Shown in pieces: positions 1-7,291 of a DNA stretch of 64,000 bases; the stretch's first letter is position 1, and each line of letters begins with the position of its first letter. The notes under the pieces are model-generated. The model made no database searches. It had not been told where the DNA came from and saw only the letters and a list, made by a program, of their open reading frames with translations. Source of the stretch: MED-G78 sp964275345 (lineage in GTDB: Bacteria > Pseudomonadota > Gammaproteobacteria > Magnimaribacterales > D2472); contig CAXYBK010000003.1 in the NCBI GenBank assembly GCA_964275345.1, forward strand, positions 620,001 to 684,000, written 5' to 3'. The translations under genes and the position numbers were made by a program.

Positions 1-378
1 GTAGCGTCCTATAATGCAATTGATCCAGATTATATTTCAAATAAATCTGCAGAAATTATAAATACAATTTTTGAAAATCCTGTCGATTTAGAAAATAAAG
101 TTATAAATATCAATTTTCCTGATTTAATTAAATCTGAAGTTAAAGGGGTAAAGTTTACGAGACTTTCAAAAAGAGGCACTCCTGCTCAACCAGTTGAGAT
201 ATCTTCCTCCAATGACTCAAAGACCTACAGATATAATTTACAAGGAGAGGCAATAAAAGAATCTTATCTTTCTGATGTTGAAGCAGTTCAAGCTGGATAC
301 ATTTCACTATCGATCTTAGACTATAACTTGACCAAAGCAGAAGAGAATAATGATCTTATTAATATACTTTGCCAATGA
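1..378 (+). CDS. surE: 5'/3'-nucleotidase SurE, C-terminal part
   Basis: The reading frame is open from the first base and ends at TGA 376-378, giving about 125 residues of a C-terminus. SurE is a metal-dependent nucleoside monophosphate phosphatase linked to stress survival and nucleotide salvage. The translated segment carries late SurE features, including VNINFPDL, a TRLSKRGTPAQPVE-like stretch, a tyrosine-rich strand and a closing SDVEAVQAGYISLSIL that matches the family's 'D..A...GYISITPL' ending. The catalytic N-terminal half (DDG, SGxN motifs) lies outside the window. The stop overlaps the pcm start in an ATGA arrangement, as expected for the surE-pcm operon. The name rests on the tail plus the neighbour. 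Confidence 0.85.
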   Translation, partial: VASYNAIDPDYISNKSAEIINTIFENPVDLENKVININFPDLIKSEVKGVKFTRLSKRGTPAQPVEISSSNDSKTYRYNLQGEAIKESYLSDVEAVQAGYISLSILDYNLTKAEENNDLINILCQ

Positions 379-1052
379 GTAATTCCGGATTTACTTTTAG
401 GCGAGTTCGCGAAGAGATGATAGAAAACTTGCTTGAAATGGGCATAAAAGATTTTAGAGTTCTCGATGCTATGGCTCAGATCCCAAGGCATATTTTTATA
501 GACGAAGCTCTCAGATCACGAGCTTACGAGAATAGATCATTAACTATTGGTTATCAGCAAACAATATCTCAACCATATATTGTCGCTAAAATGACTGAGC
601 TATTGATAGCTCATACTAGCGGAAGAGGACATATATTTAAAAATATCCTTGAATTAGGTTCTGGATGTGGATATCAATCAGCTGTTTTGTCTTATTTCTC
701 AGAAGAGGTTAATGCAATAGAAAGAATCAAGCCTTTGGTAAGTAAGTCTAGAGAAAATCTAAGCGAGCTTAAAATATTTAATGTTGTAGTGAAGCATGGA
801 GATGGATATCAAGACTGGGATAATAAAAAACAATATGAAGGCATAATTTGTGCTGCTGCGCCTCGAGCATTTCCAGAAGAATTGCTTAATTGCTCCTTAG
901 AAAACTCTAAAATAGTCATGCCTATTGGAGACTCTAAAGAGCAAAAGCTGCTTGTAGTAACTAAAACAAATACTGGATTTGTCCAAGAGTTTCATGATGA
1001 GGTTGCATTTGTGCCTATGCTTCCAGGAAAATCTAATGATGGGAATAATTAA
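375..1052 (+). CDS. pcm: protein-L-isoaspartate O-methyltransferase
   Basis: Pcm repairs damaged proteins by S-adenosylmethionine-dependent methylation of L-isoaspartyl residues in the cytoplasm. The N-terminal region has the family's 'ALxxvPRHxFvdeal' equivalent (AMAQIPRHIFIDEAL) and the YQQTISQPYIVAKMTELL segment. The SAM-binding motif I is LELGSGCGYQSAVLSYF, and a later GDGYQDW corresponds to motif II. Length is normal at 225 residues. I take ATG 375, which overlaps the surE stop by four bases, rather than TTG 369 two codons earlier. It is translationally coupled to surE before it and to the DUF368 gene after it. Confidence 0.93.
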   Translation: MSNSGFTFRRVREEMIENLLEMGIKDFRVLDAMAQIPRHIFIDEALRSRAYENRSLTIGYQQTISQPYIVAKMTELLIAHTSGRGHIFKNILELGSGCGYQSAVLSYFSEEVNAIERIKPLVSKSRENLSELKIFNVVVKHGDGYQDWDNKKQYEGIICAAAPRAFPEELLNCSLENSKIVMPIGDSKEQKLLVVTKTNTGFVQEFHDEVAFVPMLPGKSNDGNN

Positions 1053-1774
1053 TGAATGAAAGAATAAAGTTTGTATTAGCAGGCTTTTGTGTTGGTTTTG
1101 CAGAGCTTCTTCCTGGAATCTCAGGCTCTACTGTAGCAATATTTTTTGGTATTTATGAAAAAATTATCAAATCCTTAAGTTCAATAAGGCTTAAGAATAT
1201 AAGTTTTAATGTAAGTAAATTAAATCAAATATTTGCTCTTGATCTAATGATCCCATTTATTATTTCTATGATTATAAGCGTATTAGTTTTTTCTAAATTT
1301 ATCTTATTTTTACATAATGAATTTACATCAATTTTTAATGTCTTTCTTGGAATTATAATGATTGTTGGCGGTTATTTATTGGCTCATAAAGAAATTATTA
1401 AATTTAAACTGAAAACAACTTCACTATACATAATAGGTTTTATTGCAAGCTTTATACTTTCAACTCTAGCCATTGATTCTATTGATATAAGCTTTATTAA
1501 TCTAATATTTGCTGGCTTTGTAGCTTTTTCCTTTTTTCTTATTCCGGGGATTTCAGGAAGTGCCATTCTTCTAGTATTTGGACTTTATTCAACAATAATA
1601 GAATCTATAGCCAATTTTAATTTTACTGTTCTAGTCCCTTTTGCAATTGGTGCGTCAATTGCACTTTTAACTATGCCTAAATTAATTTTTTACCTCTTTG
1701 AGAATAATAGAGAATCTATAATTGTTCTTTTTGGTGGTTTAATTATTGGAACAGGTATTATTCTTATTTTTTAA
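1052..1774 (+). CDS. DUF368 family membrane protein
   Basis: This is a polytopic inner-membrane protein of 240 residues with about seven or eight hydrophobic segments. Two copies of a similar motif, near residues 17-26 (FAELLPGISGS) and 157-166 (FFLIPGISGS), give the PGxSGS signature of DUF368 proteins, which appear to be built from an internal duplication. Some DUF368 members have been implicated in recycling of undecaprenyl phosphate carriers; that role is known for relatives and is only inferred here. The start overlaps the pcm stop by one base, so it is cotranscribed with pcm and nlpD. An antisense open frame within it is a shadow. Confidence 0.85.
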   Translation: MNERIKFVLAGFCVGFAELLPGISGSTVAIFFGIYEKIIKSLSSIRLKNISFNVSKLNQIFALDLMIPFIISMIISVLVFSKFILFLHNEFTSIFNVFLGIIMIVGGYLLAHKEIIKFKLKTTSLYIIGFIASFILSTLAIDSIDISFINLIFAGFVAFSFFLIPGISGSAILLVFGLYSTIIESIANFNFTVLVPFAIGASIALLTMPKLIFYLFENNRESIIVLFGGLIIGTGIILIF

Positions 1775-2403
1775 TGAACAAAATTAGTTTAATAGCTTTA
1801 ATCAGCATAATAGTTTCATCATGTTCATCTTTAGAACAGTCTATAGATCAGCTTTATAAAGAAGTTAGATCAACCTCAGAATATACAGTAAAAAAAAATG
1901 AAACCTTGTGGTCTATAGCTTTAAAAAATAATACAAGTCCAACAAAGATAGCTATAAAAAATAATTTAGAAAAACCTTACGTGATATACCCAGGTCAAAA
2001 ACTTAACCTTTCTAATCTTGAATCAAGTAATCTTAAAAAAACCTCTTTACCAAAATGGAAATTGCCAACAATTCCAAGCATCAAGCAAAATAGAGAAGGT
2101 GATTTTTGGTATATCTTTAATGGAAAAATTGGTGATCCTATCTTTGCTTCACAAAATGCCCAAGTTGTATTATCTGGTCCAGTTCTTCCTGGATACGGTA
2201 ACTTTATTATGCTTGATCATGGCGATAATTATTTAAGCCTCTATGCACACTGTGACGATATTTTTGTAACAAAGGGAGAAGAAGTTATTTCAGGACAACA
2301 GATAGCTACCATTGGATCATCTGAAATAAATAAACCAACCTTAAAGTTTCAAATTAGAAAATCAGGCACCCCAATAAATATTTCAGAAATAAAATTTAAT
2401 TAA
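1774..2403 (+). CDS. nlpD: NlpD-like lipoprotein, LysM plus degenerate M23 domain
   Basis: This outer-membrane lipoprotein should activate a periplasmic murein amidase during cell separation. The N-terminus is a short signal ending in the lipobox VSSC with Cys17. A LysM domain follows at about 37-79 (YTVKKNETLWSIA ... IYPGQKLNL), then a LytM/M23 domain at about 110-208. The zinc ligands of active M23 peptidases are missing: the usual HLHFEIR is TLKFQIR here and the HxxxD position reads FNGKIGD. E. coli NlpD is likewise non-catalytic, so an activator role fits. It overlaps DUF368 by one base, and its 3' end overlaps the convergent fdxA gene by eight bases. The usual downstream rpoS is not present. 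Confidence 0.85.
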   Translation: MNKISLIALISIIVSSCSSLEQSIDQLYKEVRSTSEYTVKKNETLWSIALKNNTSPTKIAIKNNLEKPYVIYPGQKLNLSNLESSNLKKTSLPKWKLPTIPSIKQNREGDFWYIFNGKIGDPIFASQNAQVVLSGPVLPGYGNFIMLDHGDNYLSLYAHCDDIFVTKGEEVISGQQIATIGSSEINKPTLKFQIRKSGTPINISEIKFN

Positions 2404-2722
2404 GGTTTAAAAATATTTTTTTATTTTTAATATCTTTATATTTTTCTGATTCAGGAAGAGGTTCACGAGCTTCTGTTATATTCTCATAAACTTCAGCTAG
2501 TTTTGCATTAATTTCTATAAATTCAATTTGGTCATCAGGCAGTTCATCATCAGAAAAAATTGCATCTATTGGGCATTCAGGAACGCAAAGACCACAATCA
2601 ATACATTCATCTGGATGTATAACTAAGAACTCTGGACCTTCGTAAAAACAATCTACTGGACATACTTCTACACAGTCAGTAAGTTTGCACTTTATGCAGG
2701 TCTCTGTAACAACGAATGCCAT
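2396..2722 (-). CDS. fdxA: seven-iron ferredoxin FdxA
   Basis: This 108-residue cytoplasmic electron carrier resembles Azotobacter-type ferredoxin I. The N-terminal cysteine pattern CIKCKLTDCVEVCPVDC and the second cluster motif CIDCGLCVPECP suit a [3Fe-4S]/[4Fe-4S] pair. The C-terminal extension, with INAKLAEVYENITEAREPLP, is typical of the FdxA group. It starts at ATG on the reverse strand (complement of 2720-2722) and is divergent from recA with 116 bases between. In pseudomonads fdxA follows rpoS; here it directly meets nlpD tail to tail. Confidence 0.93.
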   Translation of the reverse strand: MAFVVTETCIKCKLTDCVEVCPVDCFYEGPEFLVIHPDECIDCGLCVPECPIDAIFSDDELPDDQIEFIEINAKLAEVYENITEAREPLPESEKYKDIKNKKIFLNLN

Positions 2723-2784
2723 AAATAAATTTTCAAAGAAAAAATGATTTTAACGTACATAAAAACAAAATTATAGAATAGTAT

Positions 2785-2812
2785 TTGATTTATAGAGTTT
2801 TTCTATTATACT
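2785..2812 (+). promoter_or_regulatory. recA promoter
   Basis: A sigma-70-type promoter is visible as -35 TTGATT (2785-2790), a 16-base spacer and -10 TATACT (2807-2812). Transcription would begin near 2819, giving a leader of about 20 bases. The -10 element runs into the SOS box, so LexA binding would block it directly. Confidence 0.65.
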
Positions 2813-2828
2813 GTATAAACATACAGTA
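2809..2828 (+). promoter_or_regulatory. LexA SOS box of recA
   Basis: The 20-base palindrome TACTGTATAAACATACAGTA contains CTGT, eight bases and ACAG, matching the enterobacterial LexA consensus at every conserved position. It overlaps the recA -10 element and abuts the ribosome binding site TAAGGAG (2827-2833). recA should therefore be induced by DNA damage through LexA. lexA itself is not in the window. Confidence 0.92.
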
Positions 2829-2838
2829 AGGAGTTATT

Positions 2839-3849
2839 ATGGCTACAGACAAAACTAAAGATCTTAAAGAGACCCTAAGTCAAATTGAAAAACAGTTTGG
2901 CAAAGGAACAGTAATGAGAATGGGCGACAAAGAAATTTTAGATATACCTTCTATTTCAACAGGTTCAGTTGGCTTAGATATAGCACTTGGTATAGGCGGC
3001 ATTCCGCAAGGAAGAGTAACAGAGATATATGGCCCGGAATCATCAGGTAAGACTACATTAACACTTCAGATTATTGCTGAATGTCAAAAAAAGGGCGGAA
3101 CAGCTGCTTTCATTGATGCTGAGCATGCATTAGATCCTCAATATGCAGGAAAACTTGGAGTAAATGTAGATGATCTACTTTTATCTCAGCCAGATACTGG
3201 TGAGCAAGCATTAGAAGTAGCTGATATGTTAGTAAAATCTAATAGTGTAGATTTGGTTGTTGTTGACTCAGTTGCAGCCCTTGTTCCAAGAGCAGAAATT
3301 GAAGGTGAGATGGGAGATCATCATGTTGGCCTTCAGGCAAGGTTAATGTCACAGGCTTTAAGAAAGATCACTGGTAATATTCAGCGCTCAGGAGCAACTG
3401 TGATTTTTATAAATCAAATTCGAATGAAAATAGGAGTTATGTTTGGAAGTCCTGAGACAACAACTGGTGGAAATGCTCTTAAATTTTATTCATCTGTAAG
3501 ACTCGACATCCGTAGAATTGGTGCAGTCAAAGAGGGTGACGAAGTGATAGGAAATGAAACAAGAGTTAAAGTTGTTAAAAATAAAGTTTCACCTCCTTTT
3601 AGACAGGCAGAATTTCAAATTATGTATGGTCAAGGAATTAATTCAGAAGGTGAGATTTTAGACTTCGGTCAAAAATTAGGCGTTATTGAAAAAGCTGGAT
3701 CTTGGTATAGTCATAATGGAGAAAAAATTGGGCAAGGAAAAGTTAATGCAAGTACTTTTCTAAAAGAAAATACTGCAATAAGAGATGCTTTATTAAAAGA
3801 TATTAGAGCTGAATATATTGTTTCAAACGCAAAACCTTCCAAGAAATAG
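2839..3849 (+). CDS. recA: recombinase RecA
   Basis: RecA forms ATP-dependent filaments on single-stranded DNA for strand exchange and activates LexA self-cleavage. The Walker A motif GPESSGKT lies at residues 65-72, and the protein carries the family's AFIDAEHALDP, VVVDSVAALVP and INQIRMKIGVMFG segments. At 336 residues it is shorter than the E. coli protein (353); the acidic C-terminal tail that tempers activity is replaced by a short basic end (NAKPSKK). ATG 2839 sits six bases after a good AAGGAG. No recX follows, although recX commonly does in gammaproteobacteria. Regulation by LexA is clear from the upstream box. Confidence 0.98.
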   Translation: MATDKTKDLKETLSQIEKQFGKGTVMRMGDKEILDIPSISTGSVGLDIALGIGGIPQGRVTEIYGPESSGKTTLTLQIIAECQKKGGTAAFIDAEHALDPQYAGKLGVNVDDLLLSQPDTGEQALEVADMLVKSNSVDLVVVDSVAALVPRAEIEGEMGDHHVGLQARLMSQALRKITGNIQRSGATVIFINQIRMKIGVMFGSPETTTGGNALKFYSSVRLDIRRIGAVKEGDEVIGNETRVKVVKNKVSPPFRQAEFQIMYGQGINSEGEILDFGQKLGVIEKAGSWYSHNGEKIGQGKVNASTFLKENTAIRDALLKDIRAEYIVSNAKPSKK

Positions 3850-3859
3850 AAATTTAACA

Positions 3860-3909
3860 TTGGCATTTATTCCTACTTTAGATTAGCATTATTACTAATT
3901 TAAAGTAGG
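3860..3909 (+). promoter_or_regulatory. thiolase promoter with 38-base palindrome
   Basis: Bases 3872-3909 form an inverted repeat with 15-base arms (CCTACTTTAGATTAG against CTAATTTAAAGTAGG, one mismatch that could be a G-U pair) and an 8-base centre. A possible promoter, TTGGCA (3860-3865) with an 18-base spacer and TAGCAT (3884-3889), would place the -10 inside the palindrome. The dyad could be a repressor operator for the thiolase gene. As RNA it could form a hairpin ending recA transcription, but no proper T-run follows. Confidence 0.5.
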
Positions 3910-3921
3910 GGATTTTGTTAC

Positions 3922-5103
3922 ATGACATCAAATAATGCATATATCGTGAGCGCTGTTAGAACAGCCGGCGGAAAAAAGAACGGAAAACTAAGTGGTTGGC
4001 ATCCAGCGGATTTAGGTGCAAAAGTTTTAGATGAGCTTGTTCATCAAACAGGAATAGATCCGAATAATATTGATGATGTTATTTTTGGCTGTGTGGACCA
4101 AGTAGGAGCTCAATCCGGTAATCTTGCAAGGAATTCAGTTTTGGCATCCAGCCTTCCGGAATCTGTTCCTGGAACAACTGTAGATAGACAATGTGGTTCA
4201 TCTCAACAAGCAATACATTTTGCGGCTCAGGCAGTTATGTCTGGAACACAAGACGTTGTTATTGCTGGAGGGGTAGAGGCTATGTCCATGGTGCCAATTG
4301 GTGCTAGTGTAAAAGATGGTTTTGATGCAGGTCATGGATTTCCTTTTAACGCAGATGGAATAGCTGCAAGGTATCCTGGAGTATTTTTCTCTCAATTTAC
4401 AGGTGCAGAATTAGTTGCAGATAAATGGAAGCTATCTAGAGAAGATTTAGATATTTTTGCTCTTGAAAGTCATCAGAAAGCTAAATATGCCACTGAAATG
4501 AAATATTTTGACTTAGAAATATTACCTTTAGCTGGCAAGAATGAACATAACGACACCGATATGGTACTTGCTGATGAAGGCATTAGATTTGATGCATCAA
4601 TAGAAGCTCTTGCAGGTCTTAAGACAGTTGTTGAGGGTGGCGTAATTACCCCTGGAAATGCTAGCCAGATTACAGATGGCGCAGCTGCTATTATGATTTG
4701 TAATGATGAAGGTCTTAAAAAGATTAAGTGTGATCCTAGAGCTAAGATTACAGCATTGTCTGTTGTAGGCGATGATCCTGTTTTCATGCTAACAGGGCCA
4801 ATACCTGCATCACATAAAGTATTAGCTAGAGCAAATCTAAATATAGATGATATGGATCTTTATGAAGTGAATGAAGCATTTGCTCCAGTGCCGTTAGCTT
4901 GGGCTAAAGAGCTTAATGCAGACATGTCTAAGCTCAATGTTAATGGTGGCGCTATGGCGCTTGGACATCCATTAGGAGCAACAGGAGCTAAATTAATGAC
5001 TACTATGCTGCATGAGTTAGAGAGAAGGGAGGGTAAATATGCTCTGCAAGCTATATGCGAAGGCGGCGGAACAGCAAATGCAACTATAATCGAAAGAATC
5101 TAA
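3922..5103 (+). CDS. thiolase (acetyl-CoA C-acyltransferase)
   Basis: This 393-residue enzyme belongs to the thiolase family, which either condenses two acetyl-CoA or cleaves 3-ketoacyl-CoA in beta-oxidation. The acyl-accepting cysteine is Cys91 in DRQCGSSQQA. His349 in ALGHPLGATGA and the acid/base Cys379 in AICEGGGTAN complete the catalytic set. Length and motif spacing are normal. No other fatty-acid gene is adjacent, so degradative and biosynthetic roles cannot be separated. ATG 3922 follows a GGGGA sequence by about ten bases. The 38-base palindrome just upstream suggests its own regulation. Confidence 0.92.
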   Translation: MTSNNAYIVSAVRTAGGKKNGKLSGWHPADLGAKVLDELVHQTGIDPNNIDDVIFGCVDQVGAQSGNLARNSVLASSLPESVPGTTVDRQCGSSQQAIHFAAQAVMSGTQDVVIAGGVEAMSMVPIGASVKDGFDAGHGFPFNADGIAARYPGVFFSQFTGAELVADKWKLSREDLDIFALESHQKAKYATEMKYFDLEILPLAGKNEHNDTDMVLADEGIRFDASIEALAGLKTVVEGGVITPGNASQITDGAAAIMICNDEGLKKIKCDPRAKITALSVVGDDPVFMLTGPIPASHKVLARANLNIDDMDLYEVNEAFAPVPLAWAKELNADMSKLNVNGGAMALGHPLGATGAKLMTTMLHELERREGKYALQAICEGGGTANATIIERI

Positions 5104-5154
5104 TTATTTCTATTATAAATAGATATATCTAATCTTTGATCAATTTTTTATATA

Positions 5155-5183
5155 TTGGCATGACTTGTGTCAATATTTATTAC
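5155..5183 (+). promoter_or_regulatory. candidate promoter of DUF3604 gene
   Basis: TTGGCA (5155-5160), a 17-base spacer and TATTAC (5178-5183) form a plausible sigma-70 promoter. It would start transcription near 5190, which favours the ATG at 5203 over the earlier GTG at 5167 as the gene's start. Confidence 0.45.
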
Positions 5184-5202
5184 GTATACAATTAATATTG
5201 CT

Positions 5203-7209
5203 ATGAGGATTTTAAGGGGTATTTTTCTATTGCTATTTTTGATGGCAATTCTTATTTTTTTTCATTTCTTAAAAACATCTACTGGAACTAATCAACAGGT
5301 TCAATTTTCTCTTGATGAATCCTATTACTTAGAAGACATCGTTTCTAAAAACAAAACACAATCAGATCCTAATCCAAATAAAAATGCATATTTTGGAGAC
5401 TTGCATATTCATACATCTAATTCTTTTGACGCATATACATTTGGGACTTTGAGTACACCAAAAATAGCCTATAAATATGCTCAAGGTGAATCAATTCCTC
5501 ACCCAACAGGATACGATATTCAGCTTAGAAGACCCCTTGATTTTTATGCTGTTACTGATCATGGTTTTTTCTTAGGACTATTACCAAGTGCAGCAGATAC
5601 AAGCTCGCTATTTTCTAAATATGAATATACTAAATCTCTTCATAATTTGAACGATTCAGTCTCTAATAATCTTTTTGACCTTTTTAAGAGAAGTACCCTT
5701 TTTAGAAATTTTGCTAGAGACACAATTGATGGGCTTAGTGATGGAACTATTGACAGAAATCTTATAGATGATATTCAAGAGAGCGTTTGGAAGGAAACAA
5801 TCAAAGCAGCAGATGATGCCTATAAGCCTGGAGTTTTTACAACCTTTGCTGGCTATGAATTCACTTCTGCTGAGGATTTGTATGATAACTATCTTCATCG
5901 TAATGTTATATTTGAAAATACAGAAAATTTGCCAAATAAAATTTTTTCAAGACTAGACAGCATGAATCCAGAGCCACTATGGGAATGGATGAATAATCTC
6001 AGAGATAATGGAGTTGATAGTTTAGCCATTCCACATAATTCAAATATCTCAGGCGGGACAGCCTTTCCAATGAATTATTTCAATGGGGATCTCATTGATG
6101 ACGCATACGCAACAATGAGATCATTAAATGAACCTCTTGTAGAAATTACTCAGGTTAAAGGAACTTCAGAAACACACCCATTACTTTCAAAAAATGATGA
6201 GTGGGCTTCATTTGAAACTGAATCGCCATCTGAAGAATCAAATGATATGAAAAATATAAAAGGTGCATATGTTAGAAATGCTTATTTAAGAGGAATGGCT
6301 ATTGAAGAAAAAGGAATTGCAAACCCTTATAAGTTTGGCTTGATTGGTTCTAGCGATAGTCATGTAGGAGGTGCTTCATATAATGAAGAAACCTTTATTT
6401 CTAAAGTAGGTGTCTTGGATGGCACCCCTAGATTAAGGGGCTCAGTGCCATTTAACAAATTTTATGGTTTTACAATTAGCAAACTTCGTCCTAATTCAAT
6501 GTCTAATATTGATGATAAATATTACTTAAAGGTAGGTGATAGACTTATATATTTTGGTGCATCTGGTCTAGCTGGAGTATGGGCAGAAGAAAATACAAGA
6601 GAATCTATATTTAGAGCTTTACGAAATAAAGAAACATTTGCAACATCTGGTCCTAGAATTAAAGTGAGGTTCTTTGGAGGCTATGATTTAGAAAATCATG
6701 ATCTCAATGACGATAACCTTATTAAAAAAGCATATGCCATGAACACACCAATGGGTGGAAATATTTATTCCAACGAATTAAGTAGTCCAACGTTCTTAAT
6801 ATGGGCAATCTCAGATCCTTTAGGAGGTTTATTGCAAAGATCTCAAATAGTTAAAGGATGGATAGAAAATGGAGAGCATAATGAAAAGGTCTATGATGCA
6901 GTTTGCTCAGATGGCTTAGAAATTGATCCAGAAACTCATCGTTGCGCAAGTAATGAGGCCAAAGTAAATCTTAGTGATTGTTCTACTAGTAATGTTGGTA
7001 ATTCAGAATTAAAAACTTTATGGAAAGATCCAGATTTTAAAAAGAATCAAAATGCTTTTTATTATGTTCGCGTTATAGAGAATCCTGCATGTAGATGGTC
7101 TACGTGGGACTCAATTAGAGCTGGAGAAAAACCAAGATCTGATATAGATGCAACCATTCAAGAAAGAGCTTGGTCATCACCTATTTGGCTTAAAACAACA
7201 GTTGATTAA
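5203..7209 (+). CDS. DUF3604 family exported protein
   Basis: A 668-residue protein anchored or exported by an N-terminal hydrophobic segment (MRILRGIFLLLFLMAILIFF). The family hallmark YFGDLHIHTSNSFD lies about 65-80 residues in. The later TDHGFF, IPHNSN and SSDSHVG are histidine/aspartate motifs like those of PHP-type metal-dependent hydrolases, so a periplasmic hydrolase is likely, with unknown substrate. DUF3604 proteins are common in marine bacteria. I chose ATG 5203 because the best promoter lies downstream of the alternative GTG 5167, which would add 12 residues. Its neighbours are functionally unrelated and it seems to be a single-gene unit. Confidence 0.85.
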   Translation: MRILRGIFLLLFLMAILIFFHFLKTSTGTNQQVQFSLDESYYLEDIVSKNKTQSDPNPNKNAYFGDLHIHTSNSFDAYTFGTLSTPKIAYKYAQGESIPHPTGYDIQLRRPLDFYAVTDHGFFLGLLPSAADTSSLFSKYEYTKSLHNLNDSVSNNLFDLFKRSTLFRNFARDTIDGLSDGTIDRNLIDDIQESVWKETIKAADDAYKPGVFTTFAGYEFTSAEDLYDNYLHRNVIFENTENLPNKIFSRLDSMNPEPLWEWMNNLRDNGVDSLAIPHNSNISGGTAFPMNYFNGDLIDDAYATMRSLNEPLVEITQVKGTSETHPLLSKNDEWASFETESPSEESNDMKNIKGAYVRNAYLRGMAIEEKGIANPYKFGLIGSSDSHVGGASYNEETFISKVGVLDGTPRLRGSVPFNKFYGFTISKLRPNSMSNIDDKYYLKVGDRLIYFGASGLAGVWAEENTRESIFRALRNKETFATSGPRIKVRFFGGYDLENHDLNDDNLIKKAYAMNTPMGGNIYSNELSSPTFLIWAISDPLGGLLQRSQIVKGWIENGEHNEKVYDAVCSDGLEIDPETHRCASNEAKVNLSDCSTSNVGNSELKTLWKDPDFKKNQNAFYYVRVIENPACRWSTWDSIRAGEKPRSDIDATIQERAWSSPIWLKTTVD

Positions 7210-7216
7210 TAGGTTT

Positions 7217-7242
7217 TATATGTAAAGTCTACTTTACATATA
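7217..7242. promoter_or_regulatory. 26-base palindromic operator (TyrR-box-like)
   Basis: Bases 7217-7242 form a palindrome with 12-base arms around a CT centre; TATATGTAAAGT pairs with ACTTTACATATA. The core TGTAAA, six bases, TTTACA (7221-7238) equals the consensus of a TyrR box. The right half contains the -35 element of the next gene's promoter, so a bound protein would repress. The identity of the regulator is inference. A terminator is unlikely because no T-run follows. Confidence 0.6.
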
Positions 7243-7261
7243 TAAGCTAAAGTTATATAAT
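7233..7261 (+). promoter_or_regulatory. promoter of the SPFH gene
   Basis: TTTACA (7233-7238), a 17-base spacer and a perfect TATAAT (7256-7261) form a strong sigma-70 promoter, with a start expected near 7268 and a leader of about 24 bases. The -35 lies inside the palindrome at 7217-7242. Confidence 0.7.
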
Positions 7262-7291
7262 ATATTTATTAATCAAACCCTATTTTTTACT

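Noticed and set aside
2018..2236. Forward out-of-frame open frame of 72 codons inside nlpD
   Set aside because: The NlpD frame has LysM and LytM domains over the same bases; this one has no recognisable features.
4473..4787. Reverse-strand open frame of 104 codons within the thiolase gene
   Set aside because: It is antisense to a well-conserved gene and its serine/proline-rich composition is typical of shadow frames.
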